Shown here: positions 13,968 through 22,082 of the stretch, in pieces | Numbering within the stretch: the first letter of the stretch is position 1 | Layout: every line of letters begins with the position of its first letter | Assembly: GCF_019898765.1 (NCBI RefSeq) | Contig: NZ_JAIOKB010000008.1 | Location: forward strand, 62,001-126,000 | Reading direction: 5' to 3' | DNA length: 64,000 bases | DNA from: Sphingomonas yunnanensis | Lineage (GTDB): Bacteria > Pseudomonadota > Alphaproteobacteria > Sphingomonadales > Sphingomonadaceae | Translations under genes and position numbers: made by a program | Notes under the pieces: model-generated | Told to the model about the DNA's origin: nothing | Seen by the model: only the letters and a program-made list of their open reading frames with translations | Database searches by the model: none

Positions 13968-16472
13968 GTGACGAGCAAGAAGAAGGAAGGCAGCCCAGCT
14001 CAGTCCGCCCTCCCCGCTCCCACCGACCCGCTCGCGCGGTACAATGCCAAGCGCGACTTCAGCCGCACCGCCGAGCCCGCGGGCACGCTAGCGCCGGGCA
14101 ACGGCAACAGCTTCATGGTACAGAAGCATGACGCTACCCGACTGCACTGGGACTTCCGGCTCGAGATCGACGGCGTGCTCAAGAGCTGGGCGGTGACGCG
14201 CGGCCCCAGCCTCGATCCCGACGAGAAGAGGCTCGCGGTGCGCACCGAGGACCATCCGCTCTCCTACGCCACCTTTGAGGGAACGATCCCCAAGGGCGAA
14301 TATGGCGGCGGAACGGTGATGCTGTGGGATCGCGGCACCTGGTCGCCGATCGCGGGCAAGAGCGCGCGCGACCTCGACAAGGGCCATCTTCACTTCGTGC
14401 TCGACGGCGAGCGGATGACAGGCGAGTGGCTGCTCATCCGGCTGCGTCCGCGCGGCAAGGAGAAGAACGAGAATTGGCTGCTGCGCAAGATCGACGACGC
14501 TCACGCCGGCGGCACCGACGCGCTGGTCGAGACCGCGCTGACCAGTGTCGCCACCGGCCGCACGATGCAGGAGATCGCCGAGGCCGCGCCGCCGCACGAG
14601 GAGGCCGCCGCGACGAAAGCGGGGCCCGGCAAGGCCAAGCCCGCCCGACGCGGGCGAAAGGCCGCCCTGCCCGCCTATGAGCCGCCGCAGCTCTGCACGT
14701 TGGTCGACTCGGTGCCGAGCGGCAACGACTGGATCCACGAGGTGAAATATGACGGCTATCGCGCTTTGGTCGCGGTCGCCGACGGGCAGGCCAGGGTCTA
14801 CACGCGCAATGGGCTCGACTGGACCGACAAGTTCGCGGGCATCGCCGCGGCGGCGGGCGCGCTCCCGGTCGGCAGCGCGCTGATCGACGGCGAGATCGTC
14901 GCCTTCAAGGACGGCCGCCCCGATTTCTCGACGCTCAAGGACGCGATCAGCGGAAAGGGCGCGATGACGCTCTTCGCCTTCGACCTGCTCGAGCAGGACG
15001 GTGAGGACCTGCGCGGGCTCGCCAACGTCCAGCGCAAGGAGCGGCTGCGCGCCTTAGTCGGCGCGGGTGAGACGCGGCTTCAGTTCGCCGAGCACGTCGT
15101 CGGCGCGGGCGAACAATTGCTCGAGACGATGTGCCGCGAGGGGTTCGAGGGCGTCGTGTCAAAGAAGGCCGATGCCCCCTATCGCGGCCGGCGCACCCAG
15201 GCGTGGCTCAAGGTGAAATGCACGCGTCGGCAGGAGTTCGTCGTCGTCGGCTGGACGCCGTCGGACAAGCGCCGCGGTTTCCGCTCGCTGCTGCTCGGCG
15301 TCAACGAGGGCGGCGCGCTGCGCTACGCCGGCAAGGTCGGCACGGGCTTCTCGGGCGCGCTGATCGAGGAGCTGACCGCCAAACTGGAGAAACTCGAGCG
15401 TCAGACGCCGACCGTCGCGGCGCCGCGCACGGCGGTGCGCGGCGCGCGCTGGGTCAGCCCCAAGCTCGTCGCCGAGATCGCCTTCACCGAGACCACGCCT
15501 GAGGGCGTGCTGCGCCATTCCAGCTTCCTCGGCCTGCGCGGCGACAAGAAGGCCGCGGAAGTGGTGGTGGAGCGGCCCGCGCCGACGCCCAAGTCCGCCG
15601 CGACACCGACGACGTCGATCAAGGTTTCGAGCCGCGACCGCGTGATCTTCCCCGAGAGCGAGGTGACCAAGGGCGATCTCGCCGATCACTATCTCGCCGT
15701 CGCCGGGATCATGCTGCCCTGGGTCGGCCATCGCCCGGTCAGCCTGGTGCGCTGCCCGCAGGGTCGCGCCAAGCACTGCTTCTTCCAGAAGCACGACGCG
15801 GGCTCGTTCGGCGACACCGTGCATCAGGTGCCGATCCGCGAGAAGGACGGCTCGACCGAAGACTACCTCTACGTCGACTCGGCCGACGGGCTCGTTGCCT
15901 GCGTCCAGATGGGAACGATCGAGTTCCACGGCTGGGGCTCGACCGTTGCGGCGTTGGAGCGCCCCGACCGCATGGTGTTCGACCTAGACCCCGACGAGGA
16001 CCTCGATTTCGCCGACACCAAGCGCGCCGCCGAGCACCTCAAGGAGCAGCTCGCCGAGCTCGGCCTGACGAGCTTCGCGCTGCTGTCGGGCGGCAAGGGC
16101 GTCCATGTCGTGGTGCCGCTGACGCCCGCGGCCGAATGGCCGGCGGTGCGCGACTTCGCCGAGCGGTTCGCGCGCGCGCTGGCGCAGGCCGAGCCCGAAC
16201 GATTCGTCGCTAACATGAGCAAGGCCAAGCGCAAGGGCCGGATCTTCATCGACTATCTGCGCAATCAGCGCGGCGCGACGGCGATCATGCCCTATGCCGC
16301 GCGGGCGCGTGCCGGCGCCCCGGTCGCCGCGCCGGTGTCCTGGACCGAGCTGCGCGACCTCGACACCGCTGCGCGCTGGCACGTCGGCGACGCGGCCGAG
16401 CTGATCGCGCGCGCCAACGGCCGCTCGCTCAAGGGATGGGGCGTGGCGGATCAGGTGCTGCCCGAGGTGTGA
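13968..16472 (+). CDS. ligD: Multifunctional NHEJ ligase LigD (PE-LIG-POL)
   Basis: An 834-residue protein with the three LigD modules in the order phosphoesterase, ligase, polymerase. The 3'-phosphoesterase covers about residues 25-190 (KHDATRLHWDFRLEIDG, EGTIPKGEYGGGTV). An Ala/Lys linker leads to the ATP-dependent ligase, about 230-530, with the nucleotidyl lysine K260 in EVKYDGYR and later motifs DGEIVAF and EGVVSKK. The archaeo-eukaryotic primase-type polymerase covers about 550-825, with metal-binding D672 and D674 in MVFDLDPDED and SGGKGVHVVVPL. The start is GTG 13968 after GAGAGGG. It works with Ku to clean, fill and seal breaks. Confidence 0.97.
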   Translation: MTSKKKEGSPAQSALPAPTDPLARYNAKRDFSRTAEPAGTLAPGNGNSFMVQKHDATRLHWDFRLEIDGVLKSWAVTRGPSLDPDEKRLAVRTEDHPLSYATFEGTIPKGEYGGGTVMLWDRGTWSPIAGKSARDLDKGHLHFVLDGERMTGEWLLIRLRPRGKEKNENWLLRKIDDAHAGGTDALVETALTSVATGRTMQEIAEAAPPHEEAAATKAGPGKAKPARRGRKAALPAYEPPQLCTLVDSVPSGNDWIHEVKYDGYRALVAVADGQARVYTRNGLDWTDKFAGIAAAAGALPVGSALIDGEIVAFKDGRPDFSTLKDAISGKGAMTLFAFDLLEQDGEDLRGLANVQRKERLRALVGAGETRLQFAEHVVGAGEQLLETMCREGFEGVVSKKADAPYRGRRTQAWLKVKCTRRQEFVVVGWTPSDKRRGFRSLLLGVNEGGALRYAGKVGTGFSGALIEELTAKLEKLERQTPTVAAPRTAVRGARWVSPKLVAEIAFTETTPEGVLRHSSFLGLRGDKKAAEVVVERPAPTPKSAATPTTSIKVSSRDRVIFPESEVTKGDLADHYLAVAGIMLPWVGHRPVSLVRCPQGRAKHCFFQKHDAGSFGDTVHQVPIREKDGSTEDYLYVDSADGLVACVQMGTIEFHGWGSTVAALERPDRMVFDLDPDEDLDFADTKRAAEHLKEQLAELGLTSFALLSGGKGVHVVVPLTPAAEWPAVRDFAERFARALAQAEPERFVANMSKAKRKGRIFIDYLRNQRGATAIMPYAARARAGAPVAAPVSWTELRDLDTAARWHVGDAAELIARANGRSLKGWGVADQVLPEV

Positions 16473-16500
16473 CGGGGCGGGCGAGCCTGTTCCGCGCTCC

Positions 16501-16529
16501 CAGATCCTCCCCGGCACGGGGAGGATCTG
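16501..16529 (+). terminator. Hairpin after ligD
   Basis: Perfect 12-base arms CAGATCCTCCCC (16501-16512) and GGGGAGGATCTG (16518-16529) enclose a 5-base loop. There is no T-tract, so it may act as a factor-assisted terminator or be a small palindromic repeat. Confidence 0.55.
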
Positions 16530-16574
16530 AGATCACAGCGAGCCCGCACGGTCGAATCCCATCATAAAGGTAAC

Positions 16575-17246
16575 ATGTACCGGTCGCTCCTACTCCCCCT
16601 CGCCGCCGCCACCGCTCCCGCCGCCGCCGCGACGCTCCCGCCCTCCTGGGTCGGCACCGTGCAGGGCCGGCTCGCCGCGGACGCCGCGCTCCACGACCTG
16701 AGCGACCGGCTCGCCGCCAGCGACAGCGCCACGCTGGTGCTCGACGGCTGGTGCGCCGAGCATCAGATGGCGGCCGATCCCACGATCAAGGCGGAACGCG
16801 TCCGCGGCGACGAGCGCTCGGCCCCGGCCGAGATCCGCGCCCTGCTCAAGGTCTCCGAGACGGAGCGGCTCGGCTACCGCCACGTCCGGCTGCGCTGCGG
16901 CGCGCACGTCCTGTCGGACGCGGACAATTGGTACGTCCCGGCGCGGCTGACGCCCGATATCAACCGCCAGCTCGACACCGGCGACACGCCGTTCGGTCGC
17001 GCCGCGCAGCCGCTTCACTTTCGCCGCGACACGCTGTCGAGCCGGCATCTCTGGTCGCCGCTGCCGCGCCGCTGGGAAACACTGGCGTCGTGGCGCTGGC
17101 CGCATCGCGCCGAGATCGACGTGGCCGACTCCGTGATCGAGAATCGCGCGCTGCTGCTCCTCCCCGACGGCGCGCCGATCAGCGCGGTGGTCGAGCGCTA
17201 TACCGGCGCGGTGCTAGCTTACCCCGCACCGCCCGTCGCGCGCTGA
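16575..17246 (+). CDS. Exported protein resembling chorismate lyase fold
   Basis: A 223-residue protein with an N-terminal signal peptide (about residues 1-19, cut near AAAA). The mature region contains LDGWCAEHQMAAD, then YRHVRLRCGAHVLSDADNWY and LDTGDTPFGRAAQPL. The pattern of a strand ending in RxVxLxC, an aromatic/Pro turn and TPxGR recalls the chorismate pyruvate-lyase (UbiC) fold. UbiC itself is cytoplasmic, so this would be an exported relative of unknown ligand. This is pattern recognition only. ATG 16575 has AAAGG just upstream. The ATP-grasp gene follows after 74 bases with its own likely promoter. Confidence 0.65.
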   Translation: MYRSLLLPLAAATAPAAAATLPPSWVGTVQGRLAADAALHDLSDRLAASDSATLVLDGWCAEHQMAADPTIKAERVRGDERSAPAEIRALLKVSETERLGYRHVRLRCGAHVLSDADNWYVPARLTPDINRQLDTGDTPFGRAAQPLHFRRDTLSSRHLWSPLPRRWETLASWRWPHRAEIDVADSVIENRALLLLPDGAPISAVVERYTGAVLAYPAPPVAR

Positions 17247-17263
17247 AACATCGCGCCGCGGCT

Positions 17264-17292
17264 TTGCACTGCACCGCGGCATCGCCTAGGGT
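17264..17292 (+). promoter_or_regulatory. Candidate sigma-70-type promoter for the ATP-grasp operon
   Basis: TTGCAC (17264-17269) and TAGGGT (17287-17292) are separated by 17 bases, in the gap ahead of the ATP-grasp gene. Transcription would begin near 17299, about 20 bases before the GTG start. Prediction from hexamer match only. Confidence 0.4.
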
Positions 17293-17320
17293 TCGCTCCT
17301 GCCCGCGCACGGAGGACCGA

Positions 17321-19792
17321 GTGGCGACCCAGCCTGCCCTGTTCGATGCCGGGACCAACGCCCGCCGCTGGCTCGACGATTACGCCGGCGGCGCGGACGA
17401 CGCGATGCGCGCGGGCGACGCCGCCGCCTCGCTGGCCATGCTGGAGGAACTCGCCGCGGTCGCTGGCGACGATCTCGGCCACGCGCGCGAGCGGGTGCAG
17501 CGCCACGCCGCCGACATCGGCACCGGCTTCCGCATCATCGGCGAGGACAGCGAGCGCCCCTGGCCGGTCAGCCCGATCCCGCTGCTGATCGAGGCGGAGG
17601 AATGGACGCGGATCGAGCAGGGCGTGGCCCAGCGCGCCGACCTGCTCGAGCTGATCCTCCAGGACCTGTACGGCGCGGCGACCCTGGTGGAGCGCGGCCT
17701 CGTGCCGGCCACGCTGGTCACCGGCAGTCCCTTCTTCCTTCGCCCTCTGATTGGGCTGACGCCCCCGGGCGGGCACCACCTGCGCTTCGTCGCGGTGGAT
17801 CTGGGGCGCGGGCCATCGGGCGAGTGGCGCGTGCTCGGCGACCAGCTGCGCGCGCCGGTGGGCGCGGGCTATGCGCTGGAGAACCGGCTCGCGGTCAGCC
17901 GCACGCTGGGCGGACTGCAGGGGCGACTCAACGTCCGTCGACACGCCCCCTTCTTCGCCGCCTTCCGCGACGGGCTCGCCGCCGCGTGCCGCCGCAGCGA
18001 CCCGCGCATCGGCCTGCTCACGCCTGGCCGCTACAATCCCAGCTATCCCGAGCAGGCGCATCTCGCGCGCTACCTCGGGCTGCTGCTGGTCGAGGGCGAC
18101 GATCTCGCGGCGCTCGAGGACCGGCTCTACGTCCGCACCATCGGCGGGCTCAAGCGGGTCGACGCATTGTGGCGGCGGCTCGATCCGCGGCTGCTCGACC
18201 CTCTCGCCTTCGACTCGCACTCGCGCATCGGCGTGCCGGGGCTGATCGACGCCTGGGGTGCGGGCAATGTCGTGCTCGCCAACGCGCCCGGGGCGGGGGT
18301 GCTGGAGAGCGGCGCTTTCGGTGCCTTCCTGCCCCAGCTCGCCACGCGGCTGACCGGCGCCGACCTGATCCTGCCCAACATCGCTACCTGGTGGTGCGGT
18401 CAGGACCGCGAGGCGCGGCACGTCGCCGCCGAGCTGTCCTCCCTGCTGCTCTCCTCCGCCTTCGGCGCGCGCACGCTCGGCTTGCCCGGCGAGGGTCCCG
18501 TGGCGGGCGCCGACCTCTCGGAGGCGCAGCGCGTCGCGCTGCTGGAGGCGATGGCGGCGCGGCCGCAGGACTATGTCGGGCAGGAGATCGTCCGCCTCTC
18601 GACCATGCCCGTGGTGATCGCCGATCGGATGGAACCGCGCCCGTTCACGCTGCGCGTCTTCGCCGCGCGCGACCGCGACGGGCGCTGGCAGGTCATGCCC
18701 GGGGGCTTCGCGCGGATCGGCGCGCACACCGACCCCCGCGCCGCGGTGATGGGCGAGGGCAGCTGGTCGGCCGACGTCTGCGTCCACGGCCGCGACCCGG
18801 TCGCACCGGTGTCGCTGCTGCCAGCGGTGGACACGCTCCACGTCCGCCGCAACCCCGGCACATTGCCGAGCCGGGTGGCGGACAATTTCTTCTGGCTCGG
18901 CCGCTATCTCGAGCGCGGCGAGGCGATGCTCGCGGTGATCCGCGTGATGCTCGGCAATTCGATCGACGCCGACGCCGGCGCCGCGCTCGGCACTGCCACG
19001 GTCGCCAAACTGGTCAACGAGCTGGTCGGTGCGGGCGCCGCGCCCGCGCCGGCATCCCTGCGCCGCGCCGACCTCACCCAGTTCGCGCGCACCGCGATGG
19101 AGGCGCGCGCCGACGGCTGGCAGTCGGTCGCCGCGATCAACGCGCACGCGCAGCGGATCGCCGGCGGCTCGCGCGACCGGCTCTCCGCCGACATGATCCG
19201 GCTGCTCGACGCGCCCTTCCCCAGCCACCGCGGGCTGCTCGACCGGGCCGGCTCGCTCCAGCGCCGCTACGCCGCGATCGCGGGGCTCTCGGCCGAGCAT
19301 ATGGGGCGGACCGCGGCGTGGCGCTTCCACGACCTCGGCCGGCGCATCGAGCGCGCGCAGGCGATCGCGCGCGCCGCGCGGGTGTTCGGCGCGGTGGGCG
19401 CCTCGCTCGACGATCTCTCGACGCTGCTCGACCTCGGCGACAGCCAGATCAGCTACCGCCAGCGCTATCTCACCGGGATCGCGCGCGTGCCCGTGCTCGA
19501 CCTGGTGGTGCTCGACCCCGGCAACCCGCGCGCACTGATGTTCCAGGTGGAGGCGATCCGCGACCATCTCGCGCGGCTGCCGGTGCTGGAGGACGACGGC
19601 ATGGCCGAGGCACAGCAGATCGAGGCGACCGAGCTCTACGCCATGGTCGCGCCCGAGCAGGCAGCGACGCTGACCGGCGAGCTGCTGCTCGCGGTCGAGC
19701 AACGACTCGGGCGGCTGTCCGAGGCGGTCGCGCGGCGCTACTTCCTGCAGGGCGCCGAGCCGCTGCGCGCGGGCGGGCTGACGCTGGCATGA
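17321..19792 (+). CDS. Fused circularly permuted ATP-grasp / alpha-E protein
   Basis: An 823-residue protein that joins two families often encoded as separate neighbouring genes. Residues about 70-480 are a circularly permuted ATP-grasp type 2 domain (FVAVDLGRGPSGEWRV, LENRLAVSR, VRTIGGLKRVDALWRR, NPSYPEQAHLARYLG). Residues about 500-815 are an all-helical alpha-E domain beginning PSRVADNFFWLGRYLERGE. Comparative genomics in the literature places this pair with transglutaminases in proposed peptide-ligation or peptide-tagging systems; no member of this exact type is characterised to my knowledge. The start is GTG 17321 with GGAGGA at 17311-17316. Its stop overlaps the transglutaminase start as ATGA. 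Confidence 0.9.
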   Translation: MATQPALFDAGTNARRWLDDYAGGADDAMRAGDAAASLAMLEELAAVAGDDLGHARERVQRHAADIGTGFRIIGEDSERPWPVSPIPLLIEAEEWTRIEQGVAQRADLLELILQDLYGAATLVERGLVPATLVTGSPFFLRPLIGLTPPGGHHLRFVAVDLGRGPSGEWRVLGDQLRAPVGAGYALENRLAVSRTLGGLQGRLNVRRHAPFFAAFRDGLAAACRRSDPRIGLLTPGRYNPSYPEQAHLARYLGLLLVEGDDLAALEDRLYVRTIGGLKRVDALWRRLDPRLLDPLAFDSHSRIGVPGLIDAWGAGNVVLANAPGAGVLESGAFGAFLPQLATRLTGADLILPNIATWWCGQDREARHVAAELSSLLLSSAFGARTLGLPGEGPVAGADLSEAQRVALLEAMAARPQDYVGQEIVRLSTMPVVIADRMEPRPFTLRVFAARDRDGRWQVMPGGFARIGAHTDPRAAVMGEGSWSADVCVHGRDPVAPVSLLPAVDTLHVRRNPGTLPSRVADNFFWLGRYLERGEAMLAVIRVMLGNSIDADAGAALGTATVAKLVNELVGAGAAPAPASLRRADLTQFARTAMEARADGWQSVAAINAHAQRIAGGSRDRLSADMIRLLDAPFPSHRGLLDRAGSLQRRYAAIAGLSAEHMGRTAAWRFHDLGRRIERAQAIARAARVFGAVGASLDDLSTLLDLGDSQISYRQRYLTGIARVPVLDLVVLDPGNPRALMFQVEAIRDHLARLPVLEDDGMAEAQQIEATELYAMVAPEQAATLTGELLLAVEQRLGRLSEAVARRYFLQGAEPLRAGGLTLA

Positions 19793-20718
19793 GCGACCTG
19801 CTCGCTCCCCCACCGCTCGCCGCCGCCGGACATATCATGCGCTACGACATCGTCCACGTGACCCGCTTCGACTATGGCAATGCGGTCAAGTTCGCGCGCT
19901 GCAACCTGCGGCTGCGTCCGATCGACTGGCCGGGGCAGCGGGTCGAGTCCTACGCGCTGACGGTCGCTCCCGCCGGGCGCGTCCAGCCCGCGCGCGCCGA
20001 GGCCGGGCTGGCGCATGTCGCGCGGCTGGTGATCGAGGAGCCCGTGCGCTCGCTGACGATCGAGAGCCGCGCGCGCGTGACGATCGAGCGGGACGTGCCC
20101 GTGCCCCAGAGCGACGACCCGTCGCTCGCGGAGGTCGCGGGGCTGGCACGCGCTTCGAGCGACCTCTCGGCGGCGGGACCGGCGGCCTATCTCTTCCCGT
20201 CGCCGCTGATCCCGCTCGATCCCGCGATCGCCGATTACTGCCGTGCCGATCTCGCTCCCGAGCGCAACGCGCTGGAGGCGGGGATCGAGTTGGCGCGGCG
20301 GATCCAGCGCGACTTCGTCTTCGACGCGACCGCCACCTTGGTCGACACGCCGCCGCACGAGGCCTTTCGCCAGCGCCGCGGTGTATGCCAGGATTTCGCG
20401 CAGGTGATGATCGCGGGACTGCGCGCCGCCGGCCTGCCCGCGGCCTATGCCTCCGGCTACATCCGCACGCTGCCGCCGCCCGGACAGGAGCGGCTGGTCG
20501 GCGCCGACGCCACCCACGCCTGGGTGCTGCTGTGGTGCGGCCCCGCGCGCGGCTGGATCGGGCTCGATCCTACGAACGGCATCTGGATGGCGAGCGACCA
20601 TGTCGTCGTCGCGATCGGTCGCGATTATGCCGAGATCGCACCGGTCGACGGCGTGGTGCTCGGCTCGGGCGCGCAGGCGATGGAAGTCAGCGTCGACGTC
20701 GCGCCGCTGGCGAACTGA
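19789..20718 (+). CDS. Transglutaminase-like cysteine peptidase/ligase
   Basis: A 309-residue protein with the bacterial transglutaminase N-terminal beta domain (about 20-110, RYDIVHVTRFDYGNAVKFAR) and the papain-like transglutaminase core. The catalytic triad is visible as Cys200 in GVCQDFAQ, His243 in DATHAWV and Asp260 in GLDPTNG. No signal peptide is evident, so it is probably cytoplasmic. ATG 19789 overlaps the stop of the ATP-grasp/alpha-E gene by four bases, implying coupled translation and joint function. In such pairs the ATP-grasp part may make an amide bond and the transglutaminase may cleave or transfer it; this is inferred from family context. Confidence 0.92.
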   Translation: MSDLLAPPPLAAAGHIMRYDIVHVTRFDYGNAVKFARCNLRLRPIDWPGQRVESYALTVAPAGRVQPARAEAGLAHVARLVIEEPVRSLTIESRARVTIERDVPVPQSDDPSLAEVAGLARASSDLSAAGPAAYLFPSPLIPLDPAIADYCRADLAPERNALEAGIELARRIQRDFVFDATATLVDTPPHEAFRQRRGVCQDFAQVMIAGLRAAGLPAAYASGYIRTLPPPGQERLVGADATHAWVLLWCGPARGWIGLDPTNGIWMASDHVVVAIGRDYAEIAPVDGVVLGSGAQAMEVSVDVAPLAN

Positions 20719-20727
20719 GCCTCGGGC

Positions 20728-21339
20728 TCAGCCGCGCCGCGCGATCGTGCCGATCGCATGCGCCGCCGCGCGGCGCGCGCTGTCCGCCAGCTTGATCTCG
20801 CCCTGGGAGACCCGCAGCCACAGACGCCCCAGCGCGGCGAAGCCGAGCGTTCCCGCGATGCCGGCGACGCGATGGGCCATGTCCGCCAGGGCCGCCGGAT
20901 CACGCTCGTCGCGCACCGTCGCCAGCATCGCACCGAAGCGCTCGACCAGCGAGGTCACTTCGGCGATGCCGAAGCTCGCCTCCAGGCGAGCGAGCGTCTC
21001 CAAGGTGGCGTCGCGATGCCAATCAGCGAGCGCGTCCGCGAGCGCGTCGACCGATGCTCCGGTCGCGACCGCGCCGTCGTAGCCGAGCACGCGCCAGTCC
21101 TTTCGCTTGATCCAGTCGTCGGGCGCGAGCGCGAGCACCGGGAGAGAAGGCGCGTCGGCGAGCGCGCGAAGGCACGCGGGCGGCGATGTGTCGCGCGTGA
21201 TCGCGACCAAGGCGGCGTCGACTTGCCTGCCGGAGGGCACCGGATCGGAAGCACAGTCCCACACCTGCCACCCGGCGATACTCGTTGTCAGCACATGTGG
21301 CCCGACGAGCATCAACTGATGTTTCTTCATGGTGCGCAT
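20728..21339 (-). CDS. Pseudo-receiver plus HPt phosphotransfer protein
   Basis: A 203-residue protein. The last ~110 residues look like a histidine phosphotransfer (HPt) domain, with the phosphorylatable His156 in DMAHRVAGIAGTLGF. The first ~95 residues (MLVGPHVLTTS and onward) resemble a receiver fold without the acidic pocket, so a degenerate receiver. ATG 21339 is chosen because GGTGGA lies about seven bases upstream; ATG 21330 is an alternative and the open extension to 21510 crosses the divergent promoter. It is divergent from the LuxR/kinase operon, whose hybrid kinase has a receiver that could pass phosphate to this HPt. Confidence 0.7.
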   Translation of the reverse strand: MRTMKKHQLMLVGPHVLTTSIAGWQVWDCASDPVPSGRQVDAALVAITRDTSPPACLRALADAPSLPVLALAPDDWIKRKDWRVLGYDGAVATGASVDALADALADWHRDATLETLARLEASFGIAEVTSLVERFGAMLATVRDERDPAALADMAHRVAGIAGTLGFAALGRLWLRVSQGEIKLADSARRAAAHAIGTIARRG

Positions 21340-21399
21340 CAAAGTTCCACCGATTTGGTCAAGAAACCGCTCGACAGGGCGGCTCTGCCACGAAACCTT

Positions 21400-21419
21400 C
21401 TTATCGGAGAAAAGATAAG
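21400..21419. promoter_or_regulatory. CTTATC-N8-GATAAG inverted repeat in divergent promoter
   Basis: Perfect 6-base arms CTTATC (21400-21405) and GATAAG (21414-21419) lie in the short AT-richer gap between the HPt gene and the LuxR-type regulator. The position just ahead of ATG 21429 fits an operator or a small leader hairpin. There is no better Shine-Dalgarno in this leader. Confidence 0.35.
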
Positions 21420-21428
21420 TAAGTCGGT

Positions 21429-22082
21429 ATGATAGCGGAGCAGGAACAGAGATTAGGCGGCCGCGCCCTCGTCGCCGACGATCACCCGCTGACGCGCGAG
21501 GGTCTGTCACTCGCGGCGCGCGCGGCGCTGCCGGGCGTCTCGGTCGTCGCGGTGGGCACCGTGAACGAGGCGAGCGAGGCCGCCGCGCGCGGGCCGTTCC
21601 GCATGATCCTGCTCGACTTCCACCTTCCCGACACGAACGGCTTCTCCGGCCTGCTCACCCTGCAGATGCACGCGCCGCGCACTCCCGTCGTGCTCGTCAC
21701 CGCCAGCGAGGAGCCCTCACTGGTCGAGGCGGCGCGCGCGCTCGGCGCCGCCGGCTACCTGTTCAAGAGCCTGCCGCTCGACGCCTTGGCCGAGCGGCTG
21801 CGCCGAATCGACTCCGGCCAGACCGCCTTCCCGCCGATCAGCGGCGTCGCAACCCAGCTCGGCGACCTGCGCGCCCGGATCGAGACGCTCTCGCCGGCGC
21901 AGCGCGGCGTGCTGATCGCGCTCGCCGACGGGCGCTCGAACAAGCAGCTCGCGCGCGACCTCGACGTTACCGAGGCGACGATCAAGGCGCACATGACCGC
22001 AATCTTCCGGAAATTGGGCGTGACCAACCGCGCGCAGGCGATGTTGGCGGTACAGCCGCTGCTCGGCGCCGCGCCGCGATGA
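21429..22082 (+). CDS. NarL/FixJ-type response regulator
   Basis: A 217-residue regulator. The receiver domain (about 12-130) has the acidic pair in VADDHPLTREG, phospho-acceptor Asp63 in ILLDFHLPD, and the switch Thr/Lys in VLVTASEE and LFKSLPLD. A LuxR-type helix-turn-helix follows at about 150-205 (NKQLARDLDVTEATIKAHMT). It probably controls nearby or unlinked promoters once phosphorylated. ATG 22079 of the kinase overlaps its stop as ATGA. The start lacks a clear Shine-Dalgarno. Confidence 0.92.
   Translation: MIAEQEQRLGGRALVADDHPLTREGLSLAARAALPGVSVVAVGTVNEASEAAARGPFRMILLDFHLPDTNGFSGLLTLQMHAPRTPVVLVTASEEPSLVEAARALGAAGYLFKSLPLDALAERLRRIDSGQTAFPPISGVATQLGDLRARIETLSPAQRGVLIALADGRSNKQLARDLDVTEATIKAHMTAIFRKLGVTNRAQAMLAVQPLLGAAPR

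Noticed and set aside
16751..17320. Upstream extension of the ATP-grasp gene
   Set aside because: The added sequence is arginine-rich out-of-frame translation of the chorismate-lyase-like gene. GTG 17321 has a GGAGGA site and starts the family homology.
17602..19788. A long extension of the transglutaminase frame
   Set aside because: This is a shadow frame inside the ATP-grasp/alpha-E gene; the transglutaminase homology begins at ATG 19789.
21429..21510. HPt protein starting at 21510
   Set aside because: That start would overlap the divergent LuxR-type gene; ATG 21339 has a ribosome site and begins the domain.
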